From Flavobacteriales bacterium (GTDB taxonomy: Bacteria; Bacteroidota; Bacteroidia; Flavobacteriales; Flavobacteriaceae): a stretch of DNA of 64,000 nt. The DNA lies in the NCBI GenBank assembly GCA_018335925.1, contig JAGXRF010000020.1, forward strand, positions 1-64,000, written 5' to 3'. This document shows, piece after piece, positions 54,495 to 62,585 of the stretch; the first letter of the stretch is position 1, and every line of letters begins with the position of its first letter. Below the pieces are notes generated by a model that searched no databases, was not told the DNA's origin, and saw only the letters and a program-made list of their open reading frames with translations. A program made the position numbers and the translations under genes.

Positions 54495-55604
54495 TTATTC
54501 TTTGTCTTCCAATATTTTTAATAGTCTTTGGTTTAAGTATAGTTTCTCTTTTCCCACTTTTTCTGATTTCAAAAAGCCGTTTTCTTCCAATGCTATCAAA
54601 TAGTTTCCAACAGTCTTTAAGTTCCCAATATTTTTATCAATCAAGTGTTGACGTTTGGTATATGGTAAACGGAATAAAATTTCAATCAAGTCTTTAGAAT
54701 AAACTTTTGGCAACTTCTTTTTAATTTCGTTTGCAGTTTCTTCCATAGTCACTGTGATTTTATTTAGTCTTTTTAACCCTTTATTTGCAGTTACTTCAAT
54801 CATATCCAACATATACAAGATGAAGTCTTCCCATTCGTTTTTTTCAGTTACATCTCTTAAGCACCTATAATATTCAATTTTGTTTTTAATGATATATTCA
54901 CTCAAATAGATGGCTGGTGTGTCCAATAAACCTGAAATTTTCAGATACAACAGCAATAAAATTCTTCCTGTCCTTCCGTTACCATCTGAGAATGGGTGTA
55001 TAGCTTCAAATTGATAGTGCAATATGGCCATTTTTATTAATGGGTCTATCGTTTCATCCCCGCCTGCGGAACGGGCAGGTTCGTTTATGAACTTCTCTAA
55101 ATTGGCTAATTTCTCACGGATAATCTGTTCACCACTTGGCGGGGTGTAAATTACTTCGCCTTGAGTGTTACTTAATGTTGTTCCCGGTGTATTTCGTACA
55201 GAAGCATTGTTTTGCTTAATGCATTGAACAATTTTGACACAAAGATTGGTTGTTATAAATGGTTTTGTCTTTAATTCTTCAAAGCCTAACCAAAGTGCCT
55301 CCTTGTAGCTTAACACTTCTTTCGTAGAAGAATTCTCTATTTTTCTGTCAGCAACTAATGATTTATAGATTTCATCGTTTGTTGTAATAATGTTTTCTAC
55401 TTCCGAGCTCGCTTTTGCTTCTTGTAAATAAATCGTGTCTAAAAACAACGTAGGGTTGGGTAAATTGAGTAAAGTCCCATTAAGTTGAGCCAATGCTCGT
55501 CCTGCCGAAATAGTTTTTCGAAGTATCAGTTTTGTTTCTATGTCTGCTTTTGGTGGCAGTAGTGGCAGATCGTTATACGGAACTTTTCTGTCAAATTTTT
55601 CCAT
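54495..55604 (-). CDS. Class II Fic family protein with C-terminal winged-helix domain
   Basis: Fic proteins transfer AMP (or other groups) from nucleotides to target hydroxyls. The 369-residue product has the N-terminal Fic_N region with an inhibitory helix motif SSEVEN at residues 66-71, matching (S/T)xxxE(G/N) and making it class II. The flap YTPPSG lies near 153-158, the catalytic motif HPFSDGNGRTGR at 203-214, and a winged-helix-like C-terminus (TKRQHLIDKN, LKTVGNYLIALEENGFL) at about 300-365. Residues about 176-183 (PARSAGGD) come from a GC-rich palindromic insert. No antitoxin gene adjoins it, as expected when the inhibitor helix is built in. The promoter carries repeated operator-like motifs. 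Confidence 0.92.
   Translation of the reverse strand: MEKFDRKVPYNDLPLLPPKADIETKLILRKTISAGRALAQLNGTLLNLPNPTLFLDTIYLQEAKASSEVENIITTNDEIYKSLVADRKIENSSTKEVLSYKEALWLGFEELKTKPFITTNLCVKIVQCIKQNNASVRNTPGTTLSNTQGEVIYTPPSGEQIIREKLANLEKFINEPARSAGGDETIDPLIKMAILHYQFEAIHPFSDGNGRTGRILLLLYLKISGLLDTPAIYLSEYIIKNKIEYYRCLRDVTEKNEWEDFILYMLDMIEVTANKGLKRLNKITVTMEETANEIKKKLPKVYSKDLIEILFRLPYTKRQHLIDKNIGNLKTVGNYLIALEENGFLKSEKVGKEKLYLNQRLLKILEDKE
55058..55079. repeat. GC-rich palindromic insert inside the Fic reading frame
   Basis: The plus strand reads CCCGCCTGCGGAACGGGCAG and one further G; its CCTGC and GCAGG ends can pair. It is far more GC-rich than the surrounding gene and encodes PARSAGGD on the minus strand in frame. 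It resembles the palindromic elements inserted into reading frames in Rickettsia and the GC-rich REP-like hairpins of Bacteroidota. Confidence 0.6.
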
Positions 55605-55620
55605 TATGGTCAGATGTAAG

Positions 55621-55700
55621 TTTTACTCTCGTTGTTAATACAAGAGTAAAAATACTGAATAATTACTCTCGTTGTTAAAATGAAGGTAAAAATTACTCTC
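55621..55700. promoter_or_regulatory. Operator-like repeats upstream of fic
   Basis: The 16-mer TTACTCTCGTTGTTAA occurs at 55623-55638 and 55663-55678 (40-bp period), and its first half TTACTCTC recurs at 55693-55700. A 9-bp inverted repeat TTTTACTCT/AGAGTAAAA (55621-55629, 55643-55651) overlaps the first copy. The block lies 17-96 nt upstream of the fic ATG and probably binds a regulator, possibly Fic itself through its winged helix. Confidence 0.55.
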
Positions 55701-55744
55701 TTTTCGCATTCAAAGAGTTTGTCATTTGTGAACTGTCTTGTTAT

Positions 55745-55876
55745 AATTGCCGATAACGTATTGTTGCTTTGCCTAGTGCTTGATTTGTAGCCCGTCACTG
55801 TCAGGCAAGCCCAAAGTTATTTATTGTAAGACGTTTAAATTTCTGTAAACTAGCCAGCATTAGGCAAAACAGTTGT
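55745..55876. repeat. Imperfect inverted-repeat element (non-autonomous element candidate)
   Basis: The ends are related in inverted orientation: ATAACGTATTGTTGCTTTGC on the left, and on the right the complement of AGCATTAGGCAAAACAGTTG followed by TTAT. The interior has hairpin-forming, more GC-rich stretches (AGCCCGTCACTG, CAGGCAAGCCCAAAG) and no reading frame. Elements with ATAACGT and TTTGCC ends are scattered in flavobacterial accessory regions. Mobility is inferred. Confidence 0.4.
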
Positions 55877-55900
55877 TATGTCTCGTAGTTTTAAAATCCC

Positions 55901-56263
55901 TCAGGTTTTTAGTTTTAGTTTTTTTGTAATTTTATTTTTAGTGAAAAATATAGCCTTTTTGTTACTCAAGTTAATTTTCACCAAATCAACTTTTTCAATT
56001 AATTTGAATTTAAAATAAGGACCAAGGAAGCTAAACTCAATATCTACATTTAAGTTTGTTAAATACAACTCTGCATGCCCATTAAAGTTTGTCTGAGTTT
56101 CAAAAATATCTTCTGAACCTTTTACTCTAATGTTTACACCTGGCAATGGATCGTTTTTAGATTGATATATTTCAAAAGTAACTTTTCTTAAATCAGTTTG
56201 AGAATAACAACCATCAAAGTCAAATATCAATAATAGTATAAATATGATTTTTAAATTTAACAT
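55901..56263 (-). CDS. Small exported protein with carboxypeptidase-regulatory-like domain
   Basis: The 120-residue protein has a signal peptide (KIIFILLLIFDFDGCYSQ), which might alternatively be a lipobox at its Cys. A CarboxypepD_reg-like beta-sandwich follows (VTFEIYQSKNDPLPGVNIRVKG, QTNFNGHAELYLTN). The Lys-rich tail (KNKITKKLKLKT) ends the protein. Free-standing domains of this kind are common in Bacteroidota with unknown function. It lies between the inverted-repeat element and pepD in an accessory stretch. Confidence 0.65.
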   Translation of the reverse strand: MLNLKIIFILLLIFDFDGCYSQTDLRKVTFEIYQSKNDPLPGVNIRVKGSEDIFETQTNFNGHAELYLTNLNVDIEFSFLGPYFKFKLIEKVDLVKINLSNKKAIFFTKNKITKKLKLKT

Positions 56264-56539
56264 TTTAGTTTTTGTTAGATTTAATTTTTTTTGAAACAGG
56301 ATTTAAGTTATAAAAAGTTTGGTTCCTGATTTTTGAGCATTATCAAATTCTTGTGTTTATTTAAGACTAGACTTGTAAGTTTCATAGATGTAAATCAATT
56401 CTTACTAAAAAAAAAACAAGTTGCATTCTATATTTGATTTTTCCCAAATAGCAGTTTAACTATACTATGACGCACAACATGATACTACCCAAAAGCAGTA
56501 ATAGATTTTCGTAAATTTTATTACCACCGAAAAATAGGT
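56264..56539. other. AT-rich intergenic region before pepD
   Basis: I see no reading frame, repeat or structured element here apart from the pepD promoter box at its right end. Confidence 0.4.
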
Positions 56540-56547
56540 TAAATTTG
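56540..56547 (+). promoter_or_regulatory. -7 promoter box TAAATTTG of pepD
   Basis: This consensus TANNTTTG lies 18 nt upstream of the ATG at 56566. Confidence 0.6.
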
Positions 56548-56565
56548 TAAGATAATCAAATTACA

Positions 56566-58029
56566 ATGAGTCAAGAAGTAAGAAATTTAGAACCCAAAGC
56601 ATTGTGGAACCACTTTGCAGATATCAATGCCGTACCAAGAGCTTCGAAAAAAGAAGAAGCCATCATTCAATTCATGCTCGATTTTGGCCAAAAATTAGGC
56701 TTAGATACCCAAAAGGATGCCGTTGGCAATGTGTTGATTAAAAAGCCTGCCACCCCAGGTATGGAAAATCGTAAAACTGTGGTGATGCAATCGCATTTAG
56801 ATATGGTACACCAAAAAAATAACGATACCATTTTTGATTTTGCCACCCAAGGGATAGAAATGTGGGTAGATGGCGATTGGGTTAAAGCCAAAGGAACCAC
56901 TTTAGGAGCTGACAATGGTTTGGGAGTAGCTGCTATTATGGCTGTTTTGGCAAGTACTGATATTGCACATCCTGCCATTGAAGCTTTGTTTACCATCGAC
57001 GAGGAAACAGGAATGACCGGAGCCAAAGGCTTGGAAGGAGGTTGGTTGCAAGGTGAAATTTTGTTGAATTTAGATACTGAAGAAGATGACGAAATTGACA
57101 TTGGATGTGCAGGAGGAATAGATGTATCCGGTTTCAGAACCTATCAAGAAGAGGAAACCCCAGAATCATCCGTAGGATATCAAATTAGTGTGAAAGGATT
57201 GCAAGGTGGTCATTCCGGAATGGATATCCACAAAGGTTTGGGCAATGCCAACAAAATCATGAATCGGTTGTTGTTTGATGGTTTTGAAAATTTTGGGATG
57301 CAAATTTCCACTATTCAAGGGGGAGGCTTACGCAATGCCATTCCAAGAGAAAGTGTGGCAAATATCATCATAGCAAGTATGTATGAAGATGCATTTTTGT
57401 TGGAAATGAAAGAATTGGTAGAAGATATCAAAACGGAATTTGCAGTTACGGAACCTCAGTTACAAATTGAAATTACTAAAATTAACACACCAGCCAAAGT
57501 GTTGGATCTAGGAGTGCAAGAAGGTTTGTTGCGTTCGTTGTACACTTTGCCTAATGGGGTGTATCGCATGAGTGCTACCATGCAAGATTTGGTAGAAACT
57601 TCTAACAATTTGGCAAGAGTTTCTGTGCAAGATGGCACGATAGAAATTCATTGTCTGACCAGATCTTCAGTAGAGACTTCAAAGTACGATTTGGCCAACG
57701 CCATTCGTTCGGCACTAGAATTAATAGGTTGTGAAGTTACTTTTTCAGGAAGTTATCCCGGTTGGACACCAAATGTCGATTCTCCTATTCTGAAGACTCT
57801 TACCAAAGTTTATGAAGACTTATTCCATACCAAACCCAGAGTAGTTGCATGCCATGCAGGATTGGAATGTGGAATTTTGGGTACCAATTACCCTAATATG
57901 GATATGATTTCTTTTGGGCCTACCATTCACGGAGCACATTCCCCTGAGGAAAGAGCAAGTATTTCTTCGTCCCAAAAATTCTGGAAGTTTTTACAACAGA
58001 TTCTTAAAGAAATTCCACAAAAATCTTAA
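56566..58029 (+). CDS. pepD: Cytosolic aminoacyl-histidine dipeptidase (M20 family)
   Basis: PepD is a di-zinc dipeptidase with broad specificity including Xaa-His dipeptides. The 487-residue product has the expected length. It shows the M20 metal motifs QSHLDMVHQ near residue 77, TLGADNGLGVAA with the bridging Asp near 115, DEETGMTGAKGLEG with the catalytic Glu near 145, LNLDTEEDDEIDIG near 166, the lid-domain GGHSGMDIHKG near 218 and the C-terminal GPTIHGAHSPEE near 458. Its own promoter and a strong terminator make it a single-gene unit. Confidence 0.95.
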   Translation: MSQEVRNLEPKALWNHFADINAVPRASKKEEAIIQFMLDFGQKLGLDTQKDAVGNVLIKKPATPGMENRKTVVMQSHLDMVHQKNNDTIFDFATQGIEMWVDGDWVKAKGTTLGADNGLGVAAIMAVLASTDIAHPAIEALFTIDEETGMTGAKGLEGGWLQGEILLNLDTEEDDEIDIGCAGGIDVSGFRTYQEEETPESSVGYQISVKGLQGGHSGMDIHKGLGNANKIMNRLLFDGFENFGMQISTIQGGGLRNAIPRESVANIIIASMYEDAFLLEMKELVEDIKTEFAVTEPQLQIEITKINTPAKVLDLGVQEGLLRSLYTLPNGVYRMSATMQDLVETSNNLARVSVQDGTIEIHCLTRSSVETSKYDLANAIRSALELIGCEVTFSGSYPGWTPNVDSPILKTLTKVYEDLFHTKPRVVACHAGLECGILGTNYPNMDMISFGPTIHGAHSPEERASISSSQKFWKFLQQILKEIPQKS

Positions 58030-58048
58030 CCAGATTTTCAATAGAAAA

Positions 58049-58084
58049 AAATCGAGTAGGGGAGTTCCTTACTCGATTTATTTT
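58049..58084. terminator. Bidirectional rho-independent terminator between pepD and sdaA
   Basis: A 10-bp stem AAATCGAGTA (58049-58058) with TACTCGATTT (58070-58079) is flanked by A and T runs on its two sides, so it can end both convergent transcripts. Confidence 0.88.
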
Positions 58085-58100
58085 TACTTCTTCAATGGTA

Positions 58101-59513
58101 TTAGCAATCGGCTAAATTTACACCAATAGCCAAGCCACCTTCACTGGTTTCTTTGTATTTAGAGTTCATGTCTTTTGCTGTTTCCCACATAGTTTGTACC
58201 ACTTTGTCTAGTGGTACTTTGGCATTTTTTGCATCGGATTCTAATGCCAATTCTGCCGCATTGATTGCTTTGATGGCACCCATGGTGTTTCGTTCAATAC
58301 ACGGAATTTGCACCAATCCACCAATAGGATCACAGGTCAACCCCAAGTGATGTTCCATTGCAATTTCTGCTGCCATCAATACTTGTTCAGGGGTTCCACC
58401 CATCAGTTCGCACAAGGCACCGGCAGCCATAGCACTCGATACACCAATTTCAGCTTGGCAACCTCCCATAGCTGCACTAATGGTAGCTCCTTTTTTAAAG
58501 ATACTCCCTATTTCTCCGGCAACTAATAAAAATTGTTGGATATGTTCTTCATTAGCTTGGTGATTTTCAATTACCATATAGTACATCAAAACAGCCGGAA
58601 TTACTCCTGCACTTCCGTTGGTTGGAGCTGTTACCACTCTACCTAAGGATGCATTTACTTCATTTACTGCCAAAGCAAAACAACTAACCCATTTTAAAAT
58701 GGCTCTGAATTTTACTTCTGTCTTTCGGATACTTTCTAACCATTCCCAGGGAGTGTGATAGGTAACTTCTCCTTTTAAATTTTGATGCATGTCAAATGCT
58801 CTTCTTCTAACATTCAATCCTCCTGGCAGAGTACCTTCCGAATGGCATCCTATGTACATACACTCTAACATGGTATTCCATATTTTTAATAAATCTTCTT
58901 TGATTTGCTCAGAAGTTCGCAAGCTCAATTCGTTTTGATAAACTATTTCTGAAACCTTTTTGTTTTCTTGTTTGCAATAAGCTAATAATTCATCTGCTTT
59001 GTTTATCGGATATGGAAAACTTTTTGGTGCTTGGTCCGAGATAGGTTCATTTTCTTGCACCACAAAACCGCCTCCGATGGAATAAAAAGTCTCTTTAAAA
59101 ATTTCATTTTTGGTATAAAATTCAAAAGCCATCCCATTGGCATGAAATGGTAAAAATGTCCTGTCGAAAATGATGTTATCTTCAATAACAAATGGAATTT
59201 TAACAGAACCTCCAAGCTGTAACTTTTTTTTGCTTCGGATTTGATCAATTACTTTTGGAATTTCTTCCACAGGAATAGTTACGGGATCATAACCACTTAA
59301 ACCTAACAAAACAGCTAAATCGGTGGCATGTCCTTTACCGGTTAAACATAAGGATCCATACAAATGCACATACACTTTTTGTACTTCTGATAAAGCCACT
59401 TTTTGTTGCACCAATTGGAGCATTTTTTCTGCTGCTCTCCACGGTCCTAAAGTATGGGAGCTGGAGGGGCCTACTCCAATTTTTAACATATCAAATACCG
59501 AAATACATTCCAT
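58101..59513 (-). CDS. sdaA: L-serine ammonia-lyase, single-chain iron-sulfur type
   Basis: The enzyme deaminates L-serine to pyruvate and ammonia with a [4Fe-4S] cluster. The 470-residue product joins the beta domain (about 1-160, [20 protein letters not shown]) to the alpha domain (about 185-465). The three conserved cluster cysteines are visible in the C-terminal half: [19 protein letters not shown] and [20 protein letters not shown], near 290, is a further signature. It converges on pepD. Its promoter contains a perfect GAAAACGTTTTC palindrome between the -7 box and the start codon. Confidence 0.95.
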   Translation of the reverse strand: MECISVFDMLKIGVGPSSSHTLGPWRAAEKMLQLVQQKVALSEVQKVYVHLYGSLCLTGKGHATDLAVLLGLSGYDPVTIPVEEIPKVIDQIRSKKKLQLGGSVKIPFVIEDNIIFDRTFLPFHANGMAFEFYTKNEIFKETFYSIGGGFVVQENEPISDQAPKSFPYPINKADELLAYCKQENKKVSEIVYQNELSLRTSEQIKEDLLKIWNTMLECMYIGCHSEGTLPGGLNVRRRAFDMHQNLKGEVTYHTPWEWLESIRKTEVKFRAILKWVSCFALAVNEVNASLGRVVTAPTNGSAGVIPAVLMYYMVIENHQANEEHIQQFLLVAGEIGSIFKKGATISAAMGGCQAEIGVSSAMAAGALCELMGGTPEQVLMAAEIAMEHHLGLTCDPIGGLVQIPCIERNTMGAIKAINAAELALESDAKNAKVPLDKVVQTMWETAKDMNSKYKETSEGGLAIGVNLADC

Positions 59514-59536
59514 ATCTAAATTTGAATTGAACTTGC

Positions 59537-59548
59537 GAAAACGTTTTC
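59537..59548. promoter_or_regulatory. Perfect palindrome GAAAACGTTTTC, LacI/GntR-like operator candidate
   Basis: The 12-bp palindrome with a central CG lies between the sdaA -7 box (59554-59561) and the sdaA ATG at 59513. Central-CG palindromes of this type are typical LacI-family operators, and the position would block transcription. No regulator gene is nearby. Confidence 0.5.
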
Positions 59549-59553
59549 AATTA

Positions 59554-59561
59554 CAAATATA
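59554..59561 (-). promoter_or_regulatory. -7 promoter box TATATTTG of sdaA
   Basis: The plus strand reads CAAATATA, consensus TANNTTTG on the minus strand, 40 nt upstream of the sdaA ATG. Confidence 0.55.
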
Positions 59562-59697
59562 AGCCAAGTGTTTACAATTGTGTTCTAAACACTTGCTAAC
59601 ACTCAAAAAATTAAATTTGAAATTGACTTGGAATACTTTAATTTTTTTAGTAATGGTTAAAGATTTGTTAATACACTAATTTTGTTTAATATTTAGC

Positions 59698-59705
59698 TAA
59701 ATTTG
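59698..59705 (+). promoter_or_regulatory. -7 promoter box TAAATTTG of msrA
   Basis: This consensus TANNTTTG lies 18 nt upstream of the ATG at 59724. It overlaps the TTG start of the longer frame at 59703 and rules that start out. A second TAATTTTG box lies about 20 nt further upstream. Confidence 0.6.
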
Positions 59706-59723
59706 TTAAACAAAAATTTGGTA

Positions 59724-60368
59724 ATGAAAATAAGTGTTTTGTTTTACAGTTTGCTAACTTGGTTAGGTTGCGATAGTAACAAAATCGCTTCAAATGAAAT
59801 AGTTTTAAAAGAACCTATCTCCATGCCTATGAATGATACTACAGAAGTTGCTGTTTTTGCCGGAGGTTGTTTTTGGTGCACCGAGGCTGTTTATTTGGAA
59901 ATTAAAGGAATACAAAAAGTGGTTTCGGGTTACATTGGTGGAAAAGTTGAAAATCCAACCTATGAACAAATTTGTACCGGTACAACCGGACATGCAGAAG
60001 CAGTTCAAATAACCTACAACCCAAAGGAAGTGACTTATGAAGAATTGCTTGAGATATTTTTTGCTACCCACGATCCTACGACTTTAAACAGACAAGGTAA
60101 CGACATTGGCACCCAATACCGTAGTGAAATTTTTTATTACAACGAGGCACAAAAAATAGCAGCACAATCGTACATAGAGCAGTTGAATTTGGCCAATGTT
60201 TTTCGTCAGCCAATTGTAACCAAAGTAAGTCCGGCAAGTATTTTTTATGTGGCAGAAGATTACCACCAAAATTACTATGCTTACAACAAAACCCAATCGT
60301 ACTGTCATTACGTAATTACTCCTAAAGTAGAAAAAGTTAGAAAAAAGTTCACCAACAAACTCAAATAA
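59724..60368 (+). CDS. msrA: Peptide-methionine (S)-S-oxide reductase, lipoprotein form
   Basis: MsrA repairs oxidised methionine in proteins. The 214-residue product has a lipobox-like N-terminus (SLLTWLGC) and is probably a membrane-anchored periplasmic form. The catalytic motif GGCFWCTEAVYLEIKG carries Cys49 and Cys52, with VSGYIGGKVENPTYEQICTG and GTQYRSEIFYY following. The C-terminal Cys in QSYCHYV can act as resolving cysteine. No MsrB domain is fused. folE begins 24 nt downstream, so the genes may be co-transcribed. Confidence 0.93.
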   Translation: MKISVLFYSLLTWLGCDSNKIASNEIVLKEPISMPMNDTTEVAVFAGGCFWCTEAVYLEIKGIQKVVSGYIGGKVENPTYEQICTGTTGHAEAVQITYNPKEVTYEELLEIFFATHDPTTLNRQGNDIGTQYRSEIFYYNEAQKIAAQSYIEQLNLANVFRQPIVTKVSPASIFYVAEDYHQNYYAYNKTQSYCHYVITPKVEKVRKKFTNKLK

Positions 60369-60392
60369 AAGTAATCATCGAATCAAAAAGAT

Positions 60393-61076
60393 ATGAAAAA
60401 CGTGGCTAATTTAGAATGGATAGAATTGGTTGGTGATCAACATCACGCTACCTCTGTAGATACCCCTTTACGCAAAGATGCCTTTGCCAAATCAGATGAA
60501 GAGAAAATGCAAAACATTGCTTTTCATTTTGAAAAAATCATGGATGAATTAGGTTTAGACCTTACGGACGATAGTTTGATGGGCACACCCTATCGTGTAG
60601 CAAAAATGTTTGTGCAAGAAATTTTTTCGGGATTGAATCCGAAAAACAAACCAAAAATGTCGGTTTTTGAAAACCATTACGAGTACGATAAGATGTTGGT
60701 AGAAGCCAATATTCATTTCAACTCTACTTGCGAGCATCACTTTTTACCAATTATTGGTAAAGCTCATATCGGATATATATCTTCCGGTCAGGTGATTGGC
60801 TTGTCAAAATTAAACCGAATTGTTGATTATTATGCACGCAGACCCCAAGTGCAAGAGCGATTGGTAATGCAAATTTTTAAAGAATTACAAGAGGTTTTGC
60901 AAACCAAAAGTGTGATTGTGGTGTTAGAAGCAGAGCATTTATGTGTTTCGAGTAGAGGCATCAAAGACCAATCTAGTTACACCACTACCTTGCAATATGG
61001 TGGTCAGTTTGACGACAAAGATTTTAGAAACGACTTTTTCCAATTAATAGCTTCTGGAGAAAAGTTGAAAAAATAG
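60393..61076 (+). CDS. folE: GTP cyclohydrolase I
   Basis: FolE converts GTP to 7,8-dihydroneopterin triphosphate, the first step of tetrahydrofolate synthesis. The 227-residue product has the family length. It shows the catalytic core MGTPYRVAKMFVQEIFSGLN, the Zn ligands in FNSTCEHHFLPIIGKAHIGY (Cys and His) and the third ligand in EAEHLCVSSRGIKDQSS. The conserved GLSKLNRIVDYYARRPQVQE segment lies between them. It follows msrA by 24 nt and precedes a small membrane protein with its own promoter box. Confidence 0.97.
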   Translation: MKNVANLEWIELVGDQHHATSVDTPLRKDAFAKSDEEKMQNIAFHFEKIMDELGLDLTDDSLMGTPYRVAKMFVQEIFSGLNPKNKPKMSVFENHYEYDKMLVEANIHFNSTCEHHFLPIIGKAHIGYISSGQVIGLSKLNRIVDYYARRPQVQERLVMQIFKELQEVLQTKSVIVVLEAEHLCVSSRGIKDQSSYTTTLQYGGQFDDKDFRNDFFQLIASGEKLKK

Positions 61077-61086
61077 TAGTTTTTCC

Positions 61087-61094
61087 TATATTTG
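61087..61094 (+). promoter_or_regulatory. -7 promoter box TATATTTG, 3 nt from an ATG
   Basis: This consensus TANNTTTG is only three bases upstream of the ATG at 61098, so the transcript would be leaderless or nearly so. It overlaps the TTG of the longer frame. Confidence 0.6.
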
Positions 61095-61097
61095 GGA

Positions 61098-61394
61098 ATG
61101 ACTACAACCAATTTAAATAAAAGGAAATTACTAGTTCAAAGCATCCTGTTCGATACGATTGGGATGCTTTCGTATTTTATTCCTTTTTTAGGATGGCTTA
61201 CCGATGTGGTTTGGGCTCCTATTGCTGCTGCATTGTTGTATAAAATGTACCCAAAAAGTATTGGAAAAATAGGTTCAATAGTTGTTTTTATTGAAGAAAT
61301 TTTACCGGGATTAGATGTGATTCCCACCTTTACCATTACTTGGTTTTATACCTTTTACATTGCAAATGATAAAGAGAAAGTAAAACAGAATTAG
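61098..61394 (+). CDS. Small membrane protein of unknown function
   Basis: The 98-residue protein has about three hydrophobic segments (IGMLSYFIPFLGWLTDVVWAPIAAALLYKMY; IGSIVVFIEEILPGLDVIP; TFTITWFYTFYIA). Proteins of this length and pattern occur in flavobacteria as conserved hypothetical inner-membrane proteins. The gene has a near-leaderless promoter and stands between folE and the secreted protein gene at 61415 (20-nt gap), with which it may be co-transcribed. Confidence 0.72.
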   Translation: MTTTNLNKRKLLVQSILFDTIGMLSYFIPFLGWLTDVVWAPIAAALLYKMYPKSIGKIGSIVVFIEEILPGLDVIPTFTITWFYTFYIANDKEKVKQN

Positions 61395-61414
61395 ATTATT
61401 GATTAGCCAACAAC

Positions 61415-62050
61415 ATGAAACTATCAAGACATACATTTATTTTAGCTTTATTGTTCTCTGGAGTTTTTTATGCCCAAAACCAAGCAACGCTTCAATTGAA
61501 ATATTTTGACGAAAATTACCAACCGATACCCAAACAGTTATTTGATATCCAAAAAAGTAAGCATAAATTTTTGGATGTTCCCGGAGATTCTATCCACCAC
61601 CGAATGCTTAGTGTGAGAGAAGTGCATGGTGTTTTAGAGAACAGAAGTTATTTAGATTCGTTGCTTACGGTTGCTTCTTCTAAAACGATTGATACTTCCA
61701 AACCATTGGTGATTGTTTTTTATCCAGGAAAAGATCCTTGTAATTCAAGTGGTGCTGCCACAAGAAAAGAAAGAAAAGCATGGTTTGACGAGATGGAAGG
61801 AGGAGTTCGCAAAATCAAAACTTCCAATGTATTATATGTTTTTAGAGATGATGAAGGTTTACATGGAAATAAGGATGCATATAAAGTTTGGATCAAAGAC
61901 CCGGAACAAATAGTAGAAACCCTCTTTTTTAAAAAGCACTATCCTTGTAGCAGCTTTGTGGTGATTTCGGAAAAAGGAGATTACATCAGCTATTTTGGTG
62001 AATTCCCTAAAGAATACGTATGGAATGCGATGAAGATTTTGAGCGAATAG
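61415..62050 (+). CDS. Secreted protein of unknown function
   Basis: The 211-residue protein has a signal peptide (KLSRHTFILALLFSGVFYAQ). The mature part contains VIVFYPGKDPCNSSGAATRKER and YPCSSFVVISEKGDYISYFGEFP, an alpha/beta arrangement in which strands like LVIVFYPGKDPC recall thioredoxin-like folds. The two cysteines are far apart and there is no CxxC, so an oxidoreductase role is doubtful. No family is recognised. About 330 nt without a gene follow. Confidence 0.7.
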   Translation: MKLSRHTFILALLFSGVFYAQNQATLQLKYFDENYQPIPKQLFDIQKSKHKFLDVPGDSIHHRMLSVREVHGVLENRSYLDSLLTVASSKTIDTSKPLVIVFYPGKDPCNSSGAATRKERKAWFDEMEGGVRKIKTSNVLYVFRDDEGLHGNKDAYKVWIKDPEQIVETLFFKKHYPCSSFVVISEKGDYISYFGEFPKEYVWNAMKILSE

Positions 62051-62382
62051 AATTTTTAAAGTTTGTCTTTTTTTGATAAAGAAAACTTGCCAAATACCAA
62101 TATTTAAATTTACTTTTAAATAGTGTGTGCTTTAAAGCAAATTTATCATTCGAAAACATTACGAAGTAAACTACTAGGAAACCACCAATCCCAGGAACAA
62201 AATCTATAAAACAGCAATGAGGTACATTTTAAATAAATATTGGTAAAATCATGTATTAAAAAATATTGTACCAACCAAACGTTATTTAAAAAATAATGAA
62301 ATTAAAACTCTTTTTTGTATGTTTTTCGTTAAAAATATTGTTAAAATGAACCTTTTAACATCGTGAATAGGTAAATAAATTT
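62051..62382. other. AT-rich intergenic region, nothing recognised
   Basis: No reading frame, terminator or repeat was seen between the end of the secreted-protein gene and the promoter box at 62383. Confidence 0.4.
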
Positions 62383-62390
62383 TACATTTG
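62383..62390 (+). promoter_or_regulatory. -7 promoter box TACATTTG of the candidate RNA
   Basis: This is a consensus TANNTTTG followed 60 nt later by a strong plus-strand terminator, with no protein-coding frame between. No clear -33 TTG was identified. Confidence 0.45.
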
Positions 62391-62407
62391 AACGTCGTTT
62401 TATTTCT

Positions 62408-62470
62408 GTTAGCGGTAACTAACGAGGTTCAAAACATCGACTTTTTACAGCTCAAAATCCGGTTCCTAAG
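62408..62470. repeat. 63-nt direct repeat, copy 1
   Basis: This copy matches 62709-62771 at 53 of 63 positions by my count. The first 30 bases (GTTAGCGGTAACTAACGAGG and 10 more) and the last 12 (CCGGTTCCTAAG) are identical. Differences cluster in the middle 21 bases. Confidence 0.85.
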
Positions 62471-62489
62471 GTGTTTTTGAGCTTTTTTT
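62449..62489 (+). terminator. Rho-independent terminator on the plus strand
   Basis: The arms AGCTCAAAA (62449-62457) and TTTTGAGCT (62475-62483) form a perfect 9-bp stem, followed by a run of T. No protein gene lies close upstream on this strand, which supports a non-coding transcript. Confidence 0.8.
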
Positions 62490-62585
62490 ATGCCGTTTTG
62501 GTTCCTATTTTGTCGTTTTTATGCTTCTTTTTAAGCGATTTCAGAGCATTTTTTTTAGGTTTTAATCGTTTTTTGGCAATTTTTC

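Larger units (their letters stand above)
62396..62489 (+). ncRNA. Candidate ~95-nt small RNA
   Basis: The unit is bounded by the promoter box at 62383 and the terminator at 62449-62489. It contains the 63-nt repeat copy at 62408-62470 and no plausible coding frame. RNA families such as 6S or tmRNA were not recognised. The transcript start is estimated from the promoter box, so the 5' end is approximate. Confidence 0.4.
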
